Positions 1 to 5,231 of a DNA stretch of 6,034 nucleotides are shown piece after piece. Made by a program: the position numbers and the translations under genes. The notes under the pieces are model-generated. The model saw only the letters and a list, made by a program, of their open reading frames with translations, did not search any database and was not told the DNA's origin. The stretch comes from Desulfobacterales bacterium (GTDB taxonomy: Bacteria; Desulfobacterota; Desulfobacteria; Desulfobacterales; Desulfosalsimonadaceae), in contig JAGYOT010000129.1 of assembly GCA_018399455.1 (NCBI GenBank), positions 1 through 6,034 on the forward strand. The letters run 5' to 3'. The stretch's first letter is position 1; each line of letters begins with the position of its first letter.

Positions 1-935
1 ATGATAAAAGCGATTTCGTTGGATGCCGGTCCGCCCGGCAGGCAGAAAACCGGCTTTGCCTGAAGCCGGCCAGCTCCCAGGGATTTGCCCGGCCCCATTC
101 GCACCCGGTGAAAGACCATCTCCCAGCCCAGTGCGTTCAGGACCTTGACCACCAAGTCCCGGTCGCCCTTCCATGCCCCGCCTGAGGTGAGCACCACATC
201 GCACTCTGAATGAAGCCGGCTGACGGCATCAGAGATATCGGCGAATTCATCCGGGGCGGCCATAACCGCAACTTCCAGGCCCGCATTCAACAGCCAGGAC
301 TCCTGAAGGGCCACATTGCTGGCATAAAGTTTTCCCTCTGCCAATGGAGCTCCCGGAAGCTGAACTTCACTGCCTGTTGCAAGCAAGCCTACACGCGGCT
401 TCCGAAAAACATGGGCCTCCGATATGCCGCCTGCTGTCAGACGGGCAATCAGCCCGGGGGTAAGCTGCTGTCCCGCATCAGCCAGCAGCTCGCCCTCGGC
501 TACATCCTCGCCCGCGGGCTGAAGATTCCGTCCGGGCCCGGCATCGGCTCTGGCCATAATCTCCTGGCCCTCAACATCTGCAAATTCTTCGGCAAGCACG
601 GCAGTTGCCCCTTTGGGGAGCGGGGCGCCGGTCAGAATCCGGACTGCCTGACCGCTTCGGATCGTCCCTTCCATGCGACCGCCGGCAGCCACGTGGTCAA
701 TCACCTCCAGTCTCACGGGATGATCCGGACCGGCCTCTGAGAGATCGTCCGAAATCACGGCAAAACCATCTTTCGTGGAAGACTCGACCGATGGGGAGTT
801 GACTATGGCTTTAACCGGTGCAGCCAGCACATGGCAGTCCGCCTGGTTGAGCGGAAGGAGTCTGCTTCCAACAGATGTCACATTTTCAAGGGCCAGCCGA
901 TAAGCCCTGTCGAATTCAATATCAAAGCGCTCCAT
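1..935 (-). CDS. moeA: MoeA-type molybdopterin molybdenumtransferase (partial, C-terminus off the left edge)
   Basis: MoeA inserts molybdate into adenylylated molybdopterin, the last step of molybdenum cofactor synthesis in the cytoplasm. The visible 311 residues cover MoeA domains I-III: KDGFAV at 55-60 matches the family's MDGYA motif, RILTGAPLPKGA at 99-110 matches the domain II turn, and GLLATGSEV at 183-191 opens the molybdopterin-binding domain. It is followed by LTSGGAWKGDRD (249-260), RMGPGKSLGAG (279-289) and CLPGGPASNE (298-307). Family members are about 400 aa, so the last part of the binding domain and domain IV lie outside the window. The ATG at 935-933 has AGGTG seven bases upstream (943-947). 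Several motifs are non-canonical: the usual SGGVSVGD is SGGAWKGD and the usual LPGNPVS is LPGGPAS, so this is a divergent MoeA-like branch. The gene is divergent from the DUF1614 gene. The family is sure; the exact biochemical role is less so. Confidence 0.9.
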   Translation of the reverse strand, partial: MERFDIEFDRAYRLALENVTSVGSRLLPLNQADCHVLAAPVKAIVNSPSVESSTKDGFAVISDDLSEAGPDHPVRLEVIDHVAAGGRMEGTIRSGQAVRILTGAPLPKGATAVLAEEFADVEGQEIMARADAGPGRNLQPAGEDVAEGELLADAGQQLTPGLIARLTAGGISEAHVFRKPRVGLLATGSEVQLPGAPLAEGKLYASNVALQESWLLNAGLEVAVMAAPDEFADISDAVSRLHSECDVVLTSGGAWKGDRDLVVKVLNALGWEMVFHRVRMGPGKSLGAGRLQAKPVFCLPGGPASNEIAFI

Positions 936-1074
936 GGCGCAGCACCTGCTTTTCTGGGGGGGCCGCCTCCGGCACTTGCCAGACGAACGAAAGGGTCTTA
1001 ATTTTATGAATCGTATCAAAAAATGCGTCGTTCAGAAAGAAAAACAATCTTAATCTTCAGAAGAGGGTCATCAA
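936..1074. promoter_or_regulatory. Divergent promoter region between moeA and the DUF1614 gene
   Basis: This 139-base gap separates two divergent genes and so must hold the start signals of both unless they are transcribed from further away. For the plus strand, TTGCCA (976-981) followed after 17 bases by TAATTT (999-1004) is a weak sigma70-like pair, and AGAGGG (1062-1067) is a good ribosome binding site seven bases before the ATG at 1075. For the minus strand, TACGAT (1015-1010) preceded by TGA forms an extended -10-like element (TGATACGAT) with a poor -35. A run of seven G lies at 956-962. No operator-like dyad was found. The promoter calls are weak guesses. Confidence 0.3.
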
Positions 1075-1752
1075 ATGCCATACGGATGTTTGCCGTTAGC
1101 CGCTTTTTTGGGACTGCTGATTCTGCTGCCCCTGTTTCTTGCCGATATTATGCTGACCGCCCTTGGCCGTCTCGGCCTTAGCCCTTCACTCTCCATGTGG
1201 GCGGCGCTCGGCATTTTTCTTGGCGGAATGATCAACATACCGGTGAAGCGGATCCCTCGTACCCAAATGCTTGAGTCAAATATATTCAGCATGTTCGGTT
1301 TCGAGAGAATGTTTCCGGGGCAGGTCCGCCGAGCCCCTTACACCGTTATCGCCGTCAACTTCGGCGGCTGTGTGGTGCCTGTAATGATTGTGGCTTACGA
1401 GCTTGTGCGGATCAGTCTCTACGGCATGACGGATCTTGCCTTAACTCTGATCTCAGTAGGAATTAATGTGGCTGCCTGCTATCACCTGGCCCGCCCGATT
1501 CCCAAAGTAGGAATTGCAATGCCTGCCCTTGTGCCCGGGTTTCTGGCCGCCCTTTGCGGAATCTTATTCCATCATGAACTGGCTCCAATGATTGCCTTTT
1601 GCGCAGGCGTCCTCGGTCCTCTGATCGGCGCGGACCTTATGCACTTGAATGAAATCAAATCCATCAACACAAGTGTTGCAAGCATCGGCGGCGCCGGCAC
1701 GTTTGACGGGATTGTGATATCCGGGCTTTTGGCGACGCTCCTGGCCTACTAG
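1075..1752 (+). CDS. DUF1614 family integral membrane protein
   Basis: A 225-aa polytopic membrane protein of unknown function, recognised as DUF1614 from its C-terminal half: PALVP at 150-154, GPLIGADLMHL at 181-191 and SIGGAGTFDGIVISG at 203-217, the family's signature. Hydrophobic stretches suggest about seven membrane segments (roughly 5-30, 38-55, 90-113, 119-136, 146-165, 169-187, 207-224). The start is supported by AGAGGG seven bases before the ATG. The protein appears full length, ending soon after the GTFDG motif. D187 (GAD) and D211 (GTFD) are acidic residues at or within predicted membrane segments next to glycines, which could be functional. The gene stands alone on the plus strand, divergent from moeA and convergent with a truncated flavodoxin-like gene that begins at 1849 on the other strand. 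No function is assigned; the family call is confident. Confidence 0.88.
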   Translation: MPYGCLPLAAFLGLLILLPLFLADIMLTALGRLGLSPSLSMWAALGIFLGGMINIPVKRIPRTQMLESNIFSMFGFERMFPGQVRRAPYTVIAVNFGGCVVPVMIVAYELVRISLYGMTDLALTLISVGINVAACYHLARPIPKVGIAMPALVPGFLAALCGILFHHELAPMIAFCAGVLGPLIGADLMHLNEIKSINTSVASIGGAGTFDGIVISGLLATLLAY

Positions 1753-1849
1753 ACGGGTCTGTAACGACTGCGCCGTCAAGAATGGTTCTCGCCAGTTTTT
1801 CCGTGTTACCGTTTTTCCGTGGACTGCCTTCAATGCCAAGTACTTTCAT
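1664..1849 (-). pseudogene. 5' remnant of a flavodoxin-fold NADPH-dependent FMN reductase gene
   Basis: The first 28 codons (1849 down to 1766) encode MKVLGIEGSPRKNGNTEKLA followed by RTILDGAV. This is the first beta strand, the FMN-phosphate loop (GSPRKNGNT) and first helix of the flavodoxin-like FMN reductase / iron-sulfur flavoprotein family, whose members are usually around 180-240 aa. After that the similarity stops. The open frame continues antisense through the 3' end of the DUF1614 gene and stops at 1664, giving a 61-aa product whose second half is the reverse frame of that gene. The original ribosome binding site (AAAGGA, AAGGAA at 1858-1863, eight bases upstream) and the ATG survive, so the fragment may still be translated but cannot form a flavodoxin fold. 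The loss of the rest of the gene is best explained by a deletion or rearrangement ending at 1753-1768. It lies 45 bases after the acidic 111-aa gene, on the same strand. Confidence 0.75.
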
Positions 1850-1894
1850 CCGGCCGGTTCCTTTGCTCCATCGAATCTACGGTCCGCAAAAAGG

Positions 1895-2230
1895 TCAAAA
1901 CGCCTGGTCAGCATGATCTGCGTCCTTTAACATCGCCACCCATGCCGCAAGTTCATCAATATCCATAATGCCGTCCAGATCGTTTTCCAGGACCATATAA
2001 TAGCCATCGATCGCCTCAAAAAAATCCTCGTCATCAATCGCCTGCTTTAAATCATCCTCATAGTATTTCTGAGGGTTAATAAAATAATAAGCATCTTCCC
2101 CCGCCTCATCATCCGCAAAAAGGTTTTTGCCCACATAAATCCAGGTTTCGATCTCAGGTATCGGATACCTGGGATGAAGCAGACTGCCTTCAAAATAAAC
2201 TTTTCCGATTACAAAGTTATCCGGTGCCAT
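1895..2230 (-). CDS. Very acidic 111-aa hypothetical protein with an EF-hand-like loop
   Basis: I do not recognise this protein. It is soluble in appearance, with no signal peptide or membrane segment. It has a beta-like N-terminal half (FVIGKVYFEG, ETWIYVGKNLF) and an acidic helical C-terminal half from about residue 55. Acidic residues far outnumber the six Lys/Arg. Residues 82-94 (ENDLDGIMDIDEL) follow the EF-hand loop pattern: acidic or Asn side chains at loop positions 1, 3, 5 and 12, Gly at 6 and a hydrophobic at 8. Amphipathic helices flank it (FFEAIDGYYMVL before, LAAWVAMLKDA after). Position 1 is Glu rather than the usual Asp, so calcium binding is only a possibility. It is the last intact gene of the minus-strand run, 68 bases after the hexokinase stop. 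GGGGGA lies only two bases before the ATG, an unusually close ribosome binding site. No alternative in-frame ATG exists in the N-terminal part. It is probably a real gene because its codons and length are coherent. Confidence 0.7.
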   Translation of the reverse strand: MAPDNFVIGKVYFEGSLLHPRYPIPEIETWIYVGKNLFADDEAGEDAYYFINPQKYYEDDLKQAIDDEDFFEAIDGYYMVLENDLDGIMDIDELAAWVAMLKDADHADQAF

Positions 2231-2298
2231 GGTCCCCCGCTTTGGTTCCTGTCTGACTGATAAAATGAGCGTTGCGGCTTAAAAACGAATACCGGGAT

Positions 2299-3492
2299 TC
2301 AGCCGCACAGCCCGGCGATAGCGCTTCCCAGAAGGTTGGCGTGATTTACGGCCAAAAACTCGAAATCCGGCGCCGCCGCTGCCGTCTCGGCCAGAACAGC
2401 GCGAAGGGCGGTTTCCGCTGCTTTCCTGTAAGCCGGATGGCCCCAGAAAACGCTGCCTTCTGCTGTAATCGAAACCGTCTTAAAGGATTTCCAATCCGCC
2501 ATCCTGGCGATAACACCAGCCAGTGAAGCGGCTGTCAGGCGCGCAGAGCGTTCAATCAGCTGTCTGGCGACATCCCGTTCCTTATCGGATCGGGCCTTTG
2601 CGCCATAGGCTTTTTCAAAAACCACAGCCGCACTCTGACTGCTGTCAATATCGCTCTCAGGCATTCGAATTTTCAAAAGGCGGGCCAGGTATTGGCCGGA
2701 AACGGCTTTTTCAAAGCGCTGCTCACCCGGATTATGGGAGTTTTGATCCAGATGGTGGTCCCATCGGGTTAAGTAGGGTGGGTCAAAATTTCCGGATTCC
2801 AGATTAACAGGCAGCAGAGCTCCTCCTGATGCTGCAGCATCAATCTTCGGCATTCGGTGCGGATCAAGGGCCACGGCCATATTGGTCCCCGTACCGACGA
2901 TCAGTCCGATGCAGGCGTCCGAAGCAGAGACCGTCATACCCGCCATAAGGGCAGCAACCGTATCATTGATGACTCGCACGCGCTTGATTTGTCTTGGCGG
3001 CTTCCTATCCAGCAGATACCGGCACAGCAGTTCCCCGACCTTTCGACCGGCCATATCACTGACAGACAGCTCCTTTGTCCAGCGCAAAAGAACCGCATCG
3101 CCGTCTGGCGTCGGCCGGGCCGGATAGGAAAAACAGTAGCCCATCGGCAGCCCGTTCTCCGGAGCCAAAGAATCAATAAGACCGGCCAGACGGCTCAAAA
3201 AGGTATTTAAAGCCAGCTCCCGGCTTCCCTCTTCAGTGAGTTTTTCTTTTTCCGGGCCTTTTTCAATAACAAGGCGGCCCTTGTCCAGGCAAACCTGGGC
3301 GCATCGGATGTTTGTCCCGCCCAAGTCCAGGACCAGAATACGGCCCTGCCGGGGAATCTTTCCGATGGGAATAAAGGAGGGAATACAGGCAATTTCGCCG
3401 CCGTCCGAGACAAGGCCCTCCAGGAATTTCCGGCCCATTCGCCCGGCGATTGAGACCAATTGATCTGTTGAGAGATAGAAATCCCCAGGCAT
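2299..3492 (-). CDS. Eukaryotic-type hexokinase
   Basis: A 397-aa kinase of the hexokinase family (the eukaryotic-type fold also found in some bacteria), predicted to phosphorylate glucose or a related hexose with ATP in the cytoplasm. Motifs in order: phosphate loop DLGGTN (56-61); sugar-binding SYPARP (122-127) and LRWTKEL (136-142); catalytic NDTVAALMAG (176-185, D177 the likely base); GLIVGTGTN (196-204); NLESGNF (230-236); NPGEQRFEKAVSGQYL (254-269); and the nucleotide-side AEGSVFWGHPAY (344-355). The residues corresponding to the known hexose ligands (S122, T139, K140, N176, D177, N204, E232, E261) are all present. NLESGNF lacks the Trp of the usual NxEWGxF. The ATG at 3492 has GGAG six bases upstream (3499-3502). 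The frame opens at a TTG at 3507 without a well-placed Shine-Dalgarno, so the shorter start is preferred. It begins 25 bases after the DUF3124 stop. No sugar transporter is visible nearby. Confidence 0.93.
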   Translation of the reverse strand: MPGDFYLSTDQLVSIAGRMGRKFLEGLVSDGGEIACIPSFIPIGKIPRQGRILVLDLGGTNIRCAQVCLDKGRLVIEKGPEKEKLTEEGSRELALNTFLSRLAGLIDSLAPENGLPMGYCFSYPARPTPDGDAVLLRWTKELSVSDMAGRKVGELLCRYLLDRKPPRQIKRVRVINDTVAALMAGMTVSASDACIGLIVGTGTNMAVALDPHRMPKIDAAASGGALLPVNLESGNFDPPYLTRWDHHLDQNSHNPGEQRFEKAVSGQYLARLLKIRMPESDIDSSQSAAVVFEKAYGAKARSDKERDVARQLIERSARLTAASLAGVIARMADWKSFKTVSITAEGSVFWGHPAYRKAAETALRAVLAETAAAAPDFEFLAVNHANLLGSAIAGLCG

Positions 3493-3517
3493 AAACGGCT
3501 CCGGCAAAAAGACAGGC

Positions 3518-4006
3518 TTACCTGTTCGAATTCTCTTTTATGACCTGGCCGGGGCAGATAAAAGAAATCCCCTGTCCGGACCTCGTGCCAAGCATAAGGC
3601 TTTCAATGATGGGAAGGCTGACCGGTTTTTCAGACCGCCAGTTGACGAGGAAGTTTGCGCCTGCTCCTCCCCTCTCGTCATATTCCTTGACATGAAAATA
3701 AGTCGTCTCCATCGCCTCCAGTTTTATTGGCTCCTCGATATAAGCGTCGATCATATTCCCGTTGGTATCGTAGTAGTCCACCTGCGTGATCATAATCGCA
3801 TGTTCAGGGTCGGTATTGCGGATATTGAGCATGCCGGCAAGCTGAAACTTGACCAGCCTGGGGCCGGAATAAACGTGGGAATAGATGGATACATAAACGC
3901 TCTGCCCGGTGGACTCGGGAATCTGGGCAGCCGCCGGAGCGAAGCCTGCCGCCAGCAGCACCAGCATGAGTCCTGAAACGGCCTTATAAAGCTTAACGGT
4001 TCCCAT
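3518..4006 (-). CDS. Secreted DUF3124 family protein
   Basis: A 162-aa exported protein of the DUF3124 family, function unknown. Residues 1-27 form a signal peptide: MGTVKLYK n-region, a hydrophobic core at 9-22, and a likely signal peptidase I site after AAA27. The mature part carries the family hallmarks VYVSIYSHVYSG (37-48), LNIRNTD (60-66), VDYYDTNG (76-83), GGAGANFLVNW (113-123), ESLMLGT (135-141) and GQGISFICPG (144-153), so the domain fills almost the whole mature chain. A single Cys (C151) sits near the end; there is no lipobox. The ATG at 4006 follows AGGGGAGG (4013-4020), with GGAGG at a six-base spacing. An in-frame TTG at 4027 would add seven residues but has no ribosome binding site. 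Neighbours are the 76-aa membrane protein (34 bases upstream) and the hexokinase (25 bases downstream). Family call confident; role unknown, probably periplasmic. Confidence 0.88.
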   Translation of the reverse strand: MGTVKLYKAVSGLMLVLLAAGFAPAAAQIPESTGQSVYVSIYSHVYSGPRLVKFQLAGMLNIRNTDPEHAIMITQVDYYDTNGNMIDAYIEEPIKLEAMETTYFHVKEYDERGGAGANFLVNWRSEKPVSLPIIESLMLGTRSGQGISFICPGQVIKENSNR

Positions 4007-4040
4007 GCCATGCCTCCCCTTTGTCAAATTTATTCACTGC

Positions 4041-4271
4041 TCATTTGTTGATCATTTGATGTTTACCGGCAATTCCGGCCAGCACCGCCTTTCCGATTAA
4101 ATAGAGAACATAGGCGGCGGCGGCGACAAGTATCAGGATTAACAAAGATTTGAAAACCTGTTTCGGCCTCAGAAAAGCAATTATAACCAAACCTACAACA
4201 ATGCCGATAGCCCAATAAGGATGGGCATGATAGAAGTTACCGGCCCAGACGAAAATACGGTCCACATCCAT
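4041..4271 (-). CDS. Small two-helix membrane protein, unknown function
   Basis: A 76-aa protein with two predicted membrane helices (about 18-34, WAIGIVVGLVIIAFL core, and 40-60, VFKSLLILILVAAAAYVLYL core) joined by a short basic turn (RPKQ). There is a 17-residue N-terminal segment with aromatic and His residues, and a polar C-terminal tail ending KHQMINK. It is not a recognised family. The start is taken as the ATG at 4271 because GGGAG (4277-4281) lies five bases before it. The frame is open to a TTG at 4301, but that start would overlap the stop codon of the upstream gene and has no clear Shine-Dalgarno. It lies 26 bases after the 196-aa membrane protein gene and 34 bases before the DUF3124 gene, which points to a shared transcript and an envelope-related role for the group. 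Real gene likely; function unknown. Confidence 0.72.
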   Translation of the reverse strand: MDVDRIFVWAGNFYHAHPYWAIGIVVGLVIIAFLRPKQVFKSLLILILVAAAAYVLYLIGKAVLAGIAGKHQMINK

Positions 4272-4297
4272 CTTGACTCCCTTCCTCGGATTCAGCG

Positions 4298-4888
4298 TCA
4301 AGCCAGGGTTGGCTCAGAATTGAAGGTAAGCATTTTTTTGCCGTTGCTCTCTTTTTCGGTAAACATACCGACATCCACAAGGGCCCGGAGCACCTGATGG
4401 AGGGTACCCACATCGACTTCATCAGCGGACATGGCCGAGAGGATGCCAATTGCCTCTTCCCAGCTTCGGGCCGCCCCATCGCCAAATGCCCGGCTAATGC
4501 TTTCCTGGATTCTGCTGACGTTTGTCCTTGAGCCGGCCTCGCCAGAGGTCTTTGGATAAACAATATCACGGGGCCGCATCAGGCGCTCCAGTGCCCGGGC
4601 CGTCCTGCGAATATGCAGACCACGAACCGCAAAGACAACAAAAAAAAGCAAAAAAAGCAAACCGAATGCGGCCACCAGGACAATAAAAGGAATATGGGAA
4701 TAGGCCGAGGCAAAAAGCGAAACCGCACATCCGAACAGGCAGGTCGCGATACTTAAAAAAAAAGCACCCCAAAAAAATGCATGATCAGACTCTTTGATCG
4801 CTGTCAGGGGCAAAAGGGTGACGGCCGCCTCGGATGGGGCCAGAAGGTTTTGGACATAACTGATGTCAAGCGCTTGGTTGTCCTTCAT
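4298..4888 (-). CDS. Two-helix membrane protein with a soluble C-terminal domain, first gene of the operon
   Basis: A 196-aa protein of no family I recognise. Residues 1-37 are a soluble N-terminal stretch. Two hydrophobic helices at about 38-62 and 66-90 form a hairpin (with Cys at 50 and 54), then a basic stretch (HIRRTARALERLMRPR, 92-107) suggests a cytoplasmic C-terminus. Residues 125-190 form a small alpha-helical domain ending in VGTLHQVLRALVDVGMFTEKESNGKKML, a helix-helix-beta pattern resembling a winged-helix or MarR-like half. That resemblance is tentative. The start is the ATG at 4888 with GGGAGA (4896-4901) seven bases upstream. An in-frame ATG at 4903 has no Shine-Dalgarno and would sit almost at the predicted transcription start. 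It is the first gene of the minus-strand run, directly behind a promoter candidate and palindrome at 4913-4950. Confidence 0.75.
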   Translation of the reverse strand: MKDNQALDISYVQNLLAPSEAAVTLLPLTAIKESDHAFFWGAFFLSIATCLFGCAVSLFASAYSHIPFIVLVAAFGLLFLLFFVVFAVRGLHIRRTARALERLMRPRDIVYPKTSGEAGSRTNVSRIQESISRAFGDGAARSWEEAIGILSAMSADEVDVGTLHQVLRALVDVGMFTEKESNGKKMLTFNSEPTLA

Positions 4889-4912
4889 ATGCGATTCTCC
4901 CATTTCTGATAA

Positions 4913-4918
4913 AGTATA
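4913..4918 (-). promoter_or_regulatory. Candidate -10 element of the minus-strand operon
   Basis: Read on the minus strand this is TATACT, five of six matches to the sigma70 -10 consensus. Transcription would begin near 4905-4906, leaving a leader of about 17 bases that holds the GGGAGA ribosome binding site before the ATG at 4888. No good TTGACA-like -35 lies at the usual 16-18 base spacing; that position falls inside the palindrome at 4930-4950. The promoter may therefore be weak, activator-dependent or repressed by a protein bound there. Confidence 0.5.
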
Positions 4919-4929
4919 ACAATTTCCGG

Positions 4930-4950
4930 TACCGCAAGCGCATTGCGGTA
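4930..4950. promoter_or_regulatory. Palindromic operator candidate upstream of the minus-strand operon
   Basis: TACCGCAA, a five-base centre GCGCA, then TTGCGGTA: a perfect 8-bp inverted repeat spanning 21 bases. It covers the expected -35 region of the minus-strand promoter whose -10 is at 4913-4918. Neither strand has a T-run after it, so it is not a normal terminator. A dyad of this size over a -35 is typical of a dimeric regulator's binding site. Which regulator is not apparent from the sequence. Confidence 0.5.
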
Positions 4951-5096
4951 TGCATTCTGAAAACGAAAACCCTCCTGATAATCCTAAAATTCATATTTTA
5001 TCCTGAATTGCCCTCGTCCGAAAGCATTTTTTTGTATCCCTGCCGAAGGGGGTGTTTTCCAGACAGTTTTTTGAAAAGGGCGGTTCAAGCCCTGAT

Positions 5097-5119
5097 GACT
5101 TCGCAATCATTGCTTCGTC
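5097..5119. repeat. Symmetric dyad, possible regulator site
   Basis: The 23 bases are centred on C5108. GCAAT/ATTGC arms (5103-5107, 5109-5113) flank the centre, three unpaired positions on each side carry TTC, then GAC/GTC (5097-5099, 5117-5119) pair again. Eight of eleven positions per arm are complementary. It has no T-run and lies in the middle of the divergent gap, so a protein-binding site is more likely than a terminator. Confidence 0.3.
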
Positions 5120-5155
5120 GTGAGATCGTTTCCCCGGAAAATTCTGTTTAAACCG

Positions 5156-5170
5156 TTCGGCCGGGCCGAA
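5156..5170. repeat. GC-rich palindrome upstream of the flavin oxidoreductase promoter
   Basis: TTCGGCC G GGCCGAA is a perfect 7-bp inverted repeat around a single central base. It begins three bases after GTTTAAAC and ends 32 bases before the TTGACA at 5203, a position suited to an activator or upstream operator. A one-base spacer fits a DNA-binding dyad better than an RNA hairpin, and no T-run follows on either strand. Confidence 0.35.
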
Positions 5171-5202
5171 TCATCAAAAACCGAGCAAACGTTCTATTTT
5201 TC

Positions 5203-5231
5203 TTGACACAAAACAGGGATTATTATACGGA
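5203..5231 (+). promoter_or_regulatory. Sigma70-like promoter for the flavin oxidoreductase gene
   Basis: A perfect TTGACA (5203-5208) is followed by an A/T-rich stretch. The -10 could be TATACG (5224-5229, 15-base spacing) or TACGGA (5226-5231, 17-base spacing); neither is ideal. It points to the ATG at 5298, leaving a leader of about 60 bases without a recognisable riboswitch. Confidence 0.5.

Noticed and set aside
210..740. A 176-codon plus-strand open frame
   Set aside because: It is antisense to moeA, whose motifs are unmistakable. The frame has no ribosome binding site and a composition typical of a reverse-frame shadow.
1664..1700. Cys- and Arg-rich tail (CRRRRCLQHLC) of the flavodoxin remnant frame, resembling a metal-binding motif
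   Set aside because: It is simply the reverse frame of the conserved DUF1614 segment and carries no independent signal.
1753..1780. GACGG/CCGTC inverted repeat after the DUF1614 stop, considered as a terminator
   Set aside because: The stem is only five base pairs around a 16-base loop and no T-run follows.
1883..2122. A 13-base direct repeat (TCCGCAAAAAGGT) at 1883-1895 and 2110-2122
   Set aside because: One copy is inside the acidic protein's coding sequence and the other straddles its stop. A repeat of this length can occur by chance in 6 kb and no mobile element features accompany it.
2857..3210. Plus-strand open frames of 80-117 codons across the hexokinase gene
   Set aside because: They are antisense to a well-conserved enzyme, contain no recognisable domain and lack ribosome binding sites.
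5025..5056. T-run next to a CCCT/AGGG hairpin, considered as a terminator
   Set aside because: On the plus strand the T-run precedes the hairpin, and on the minus strand the hairpin is followed by A residues, so neither orientation fits an intrinsic terminator.
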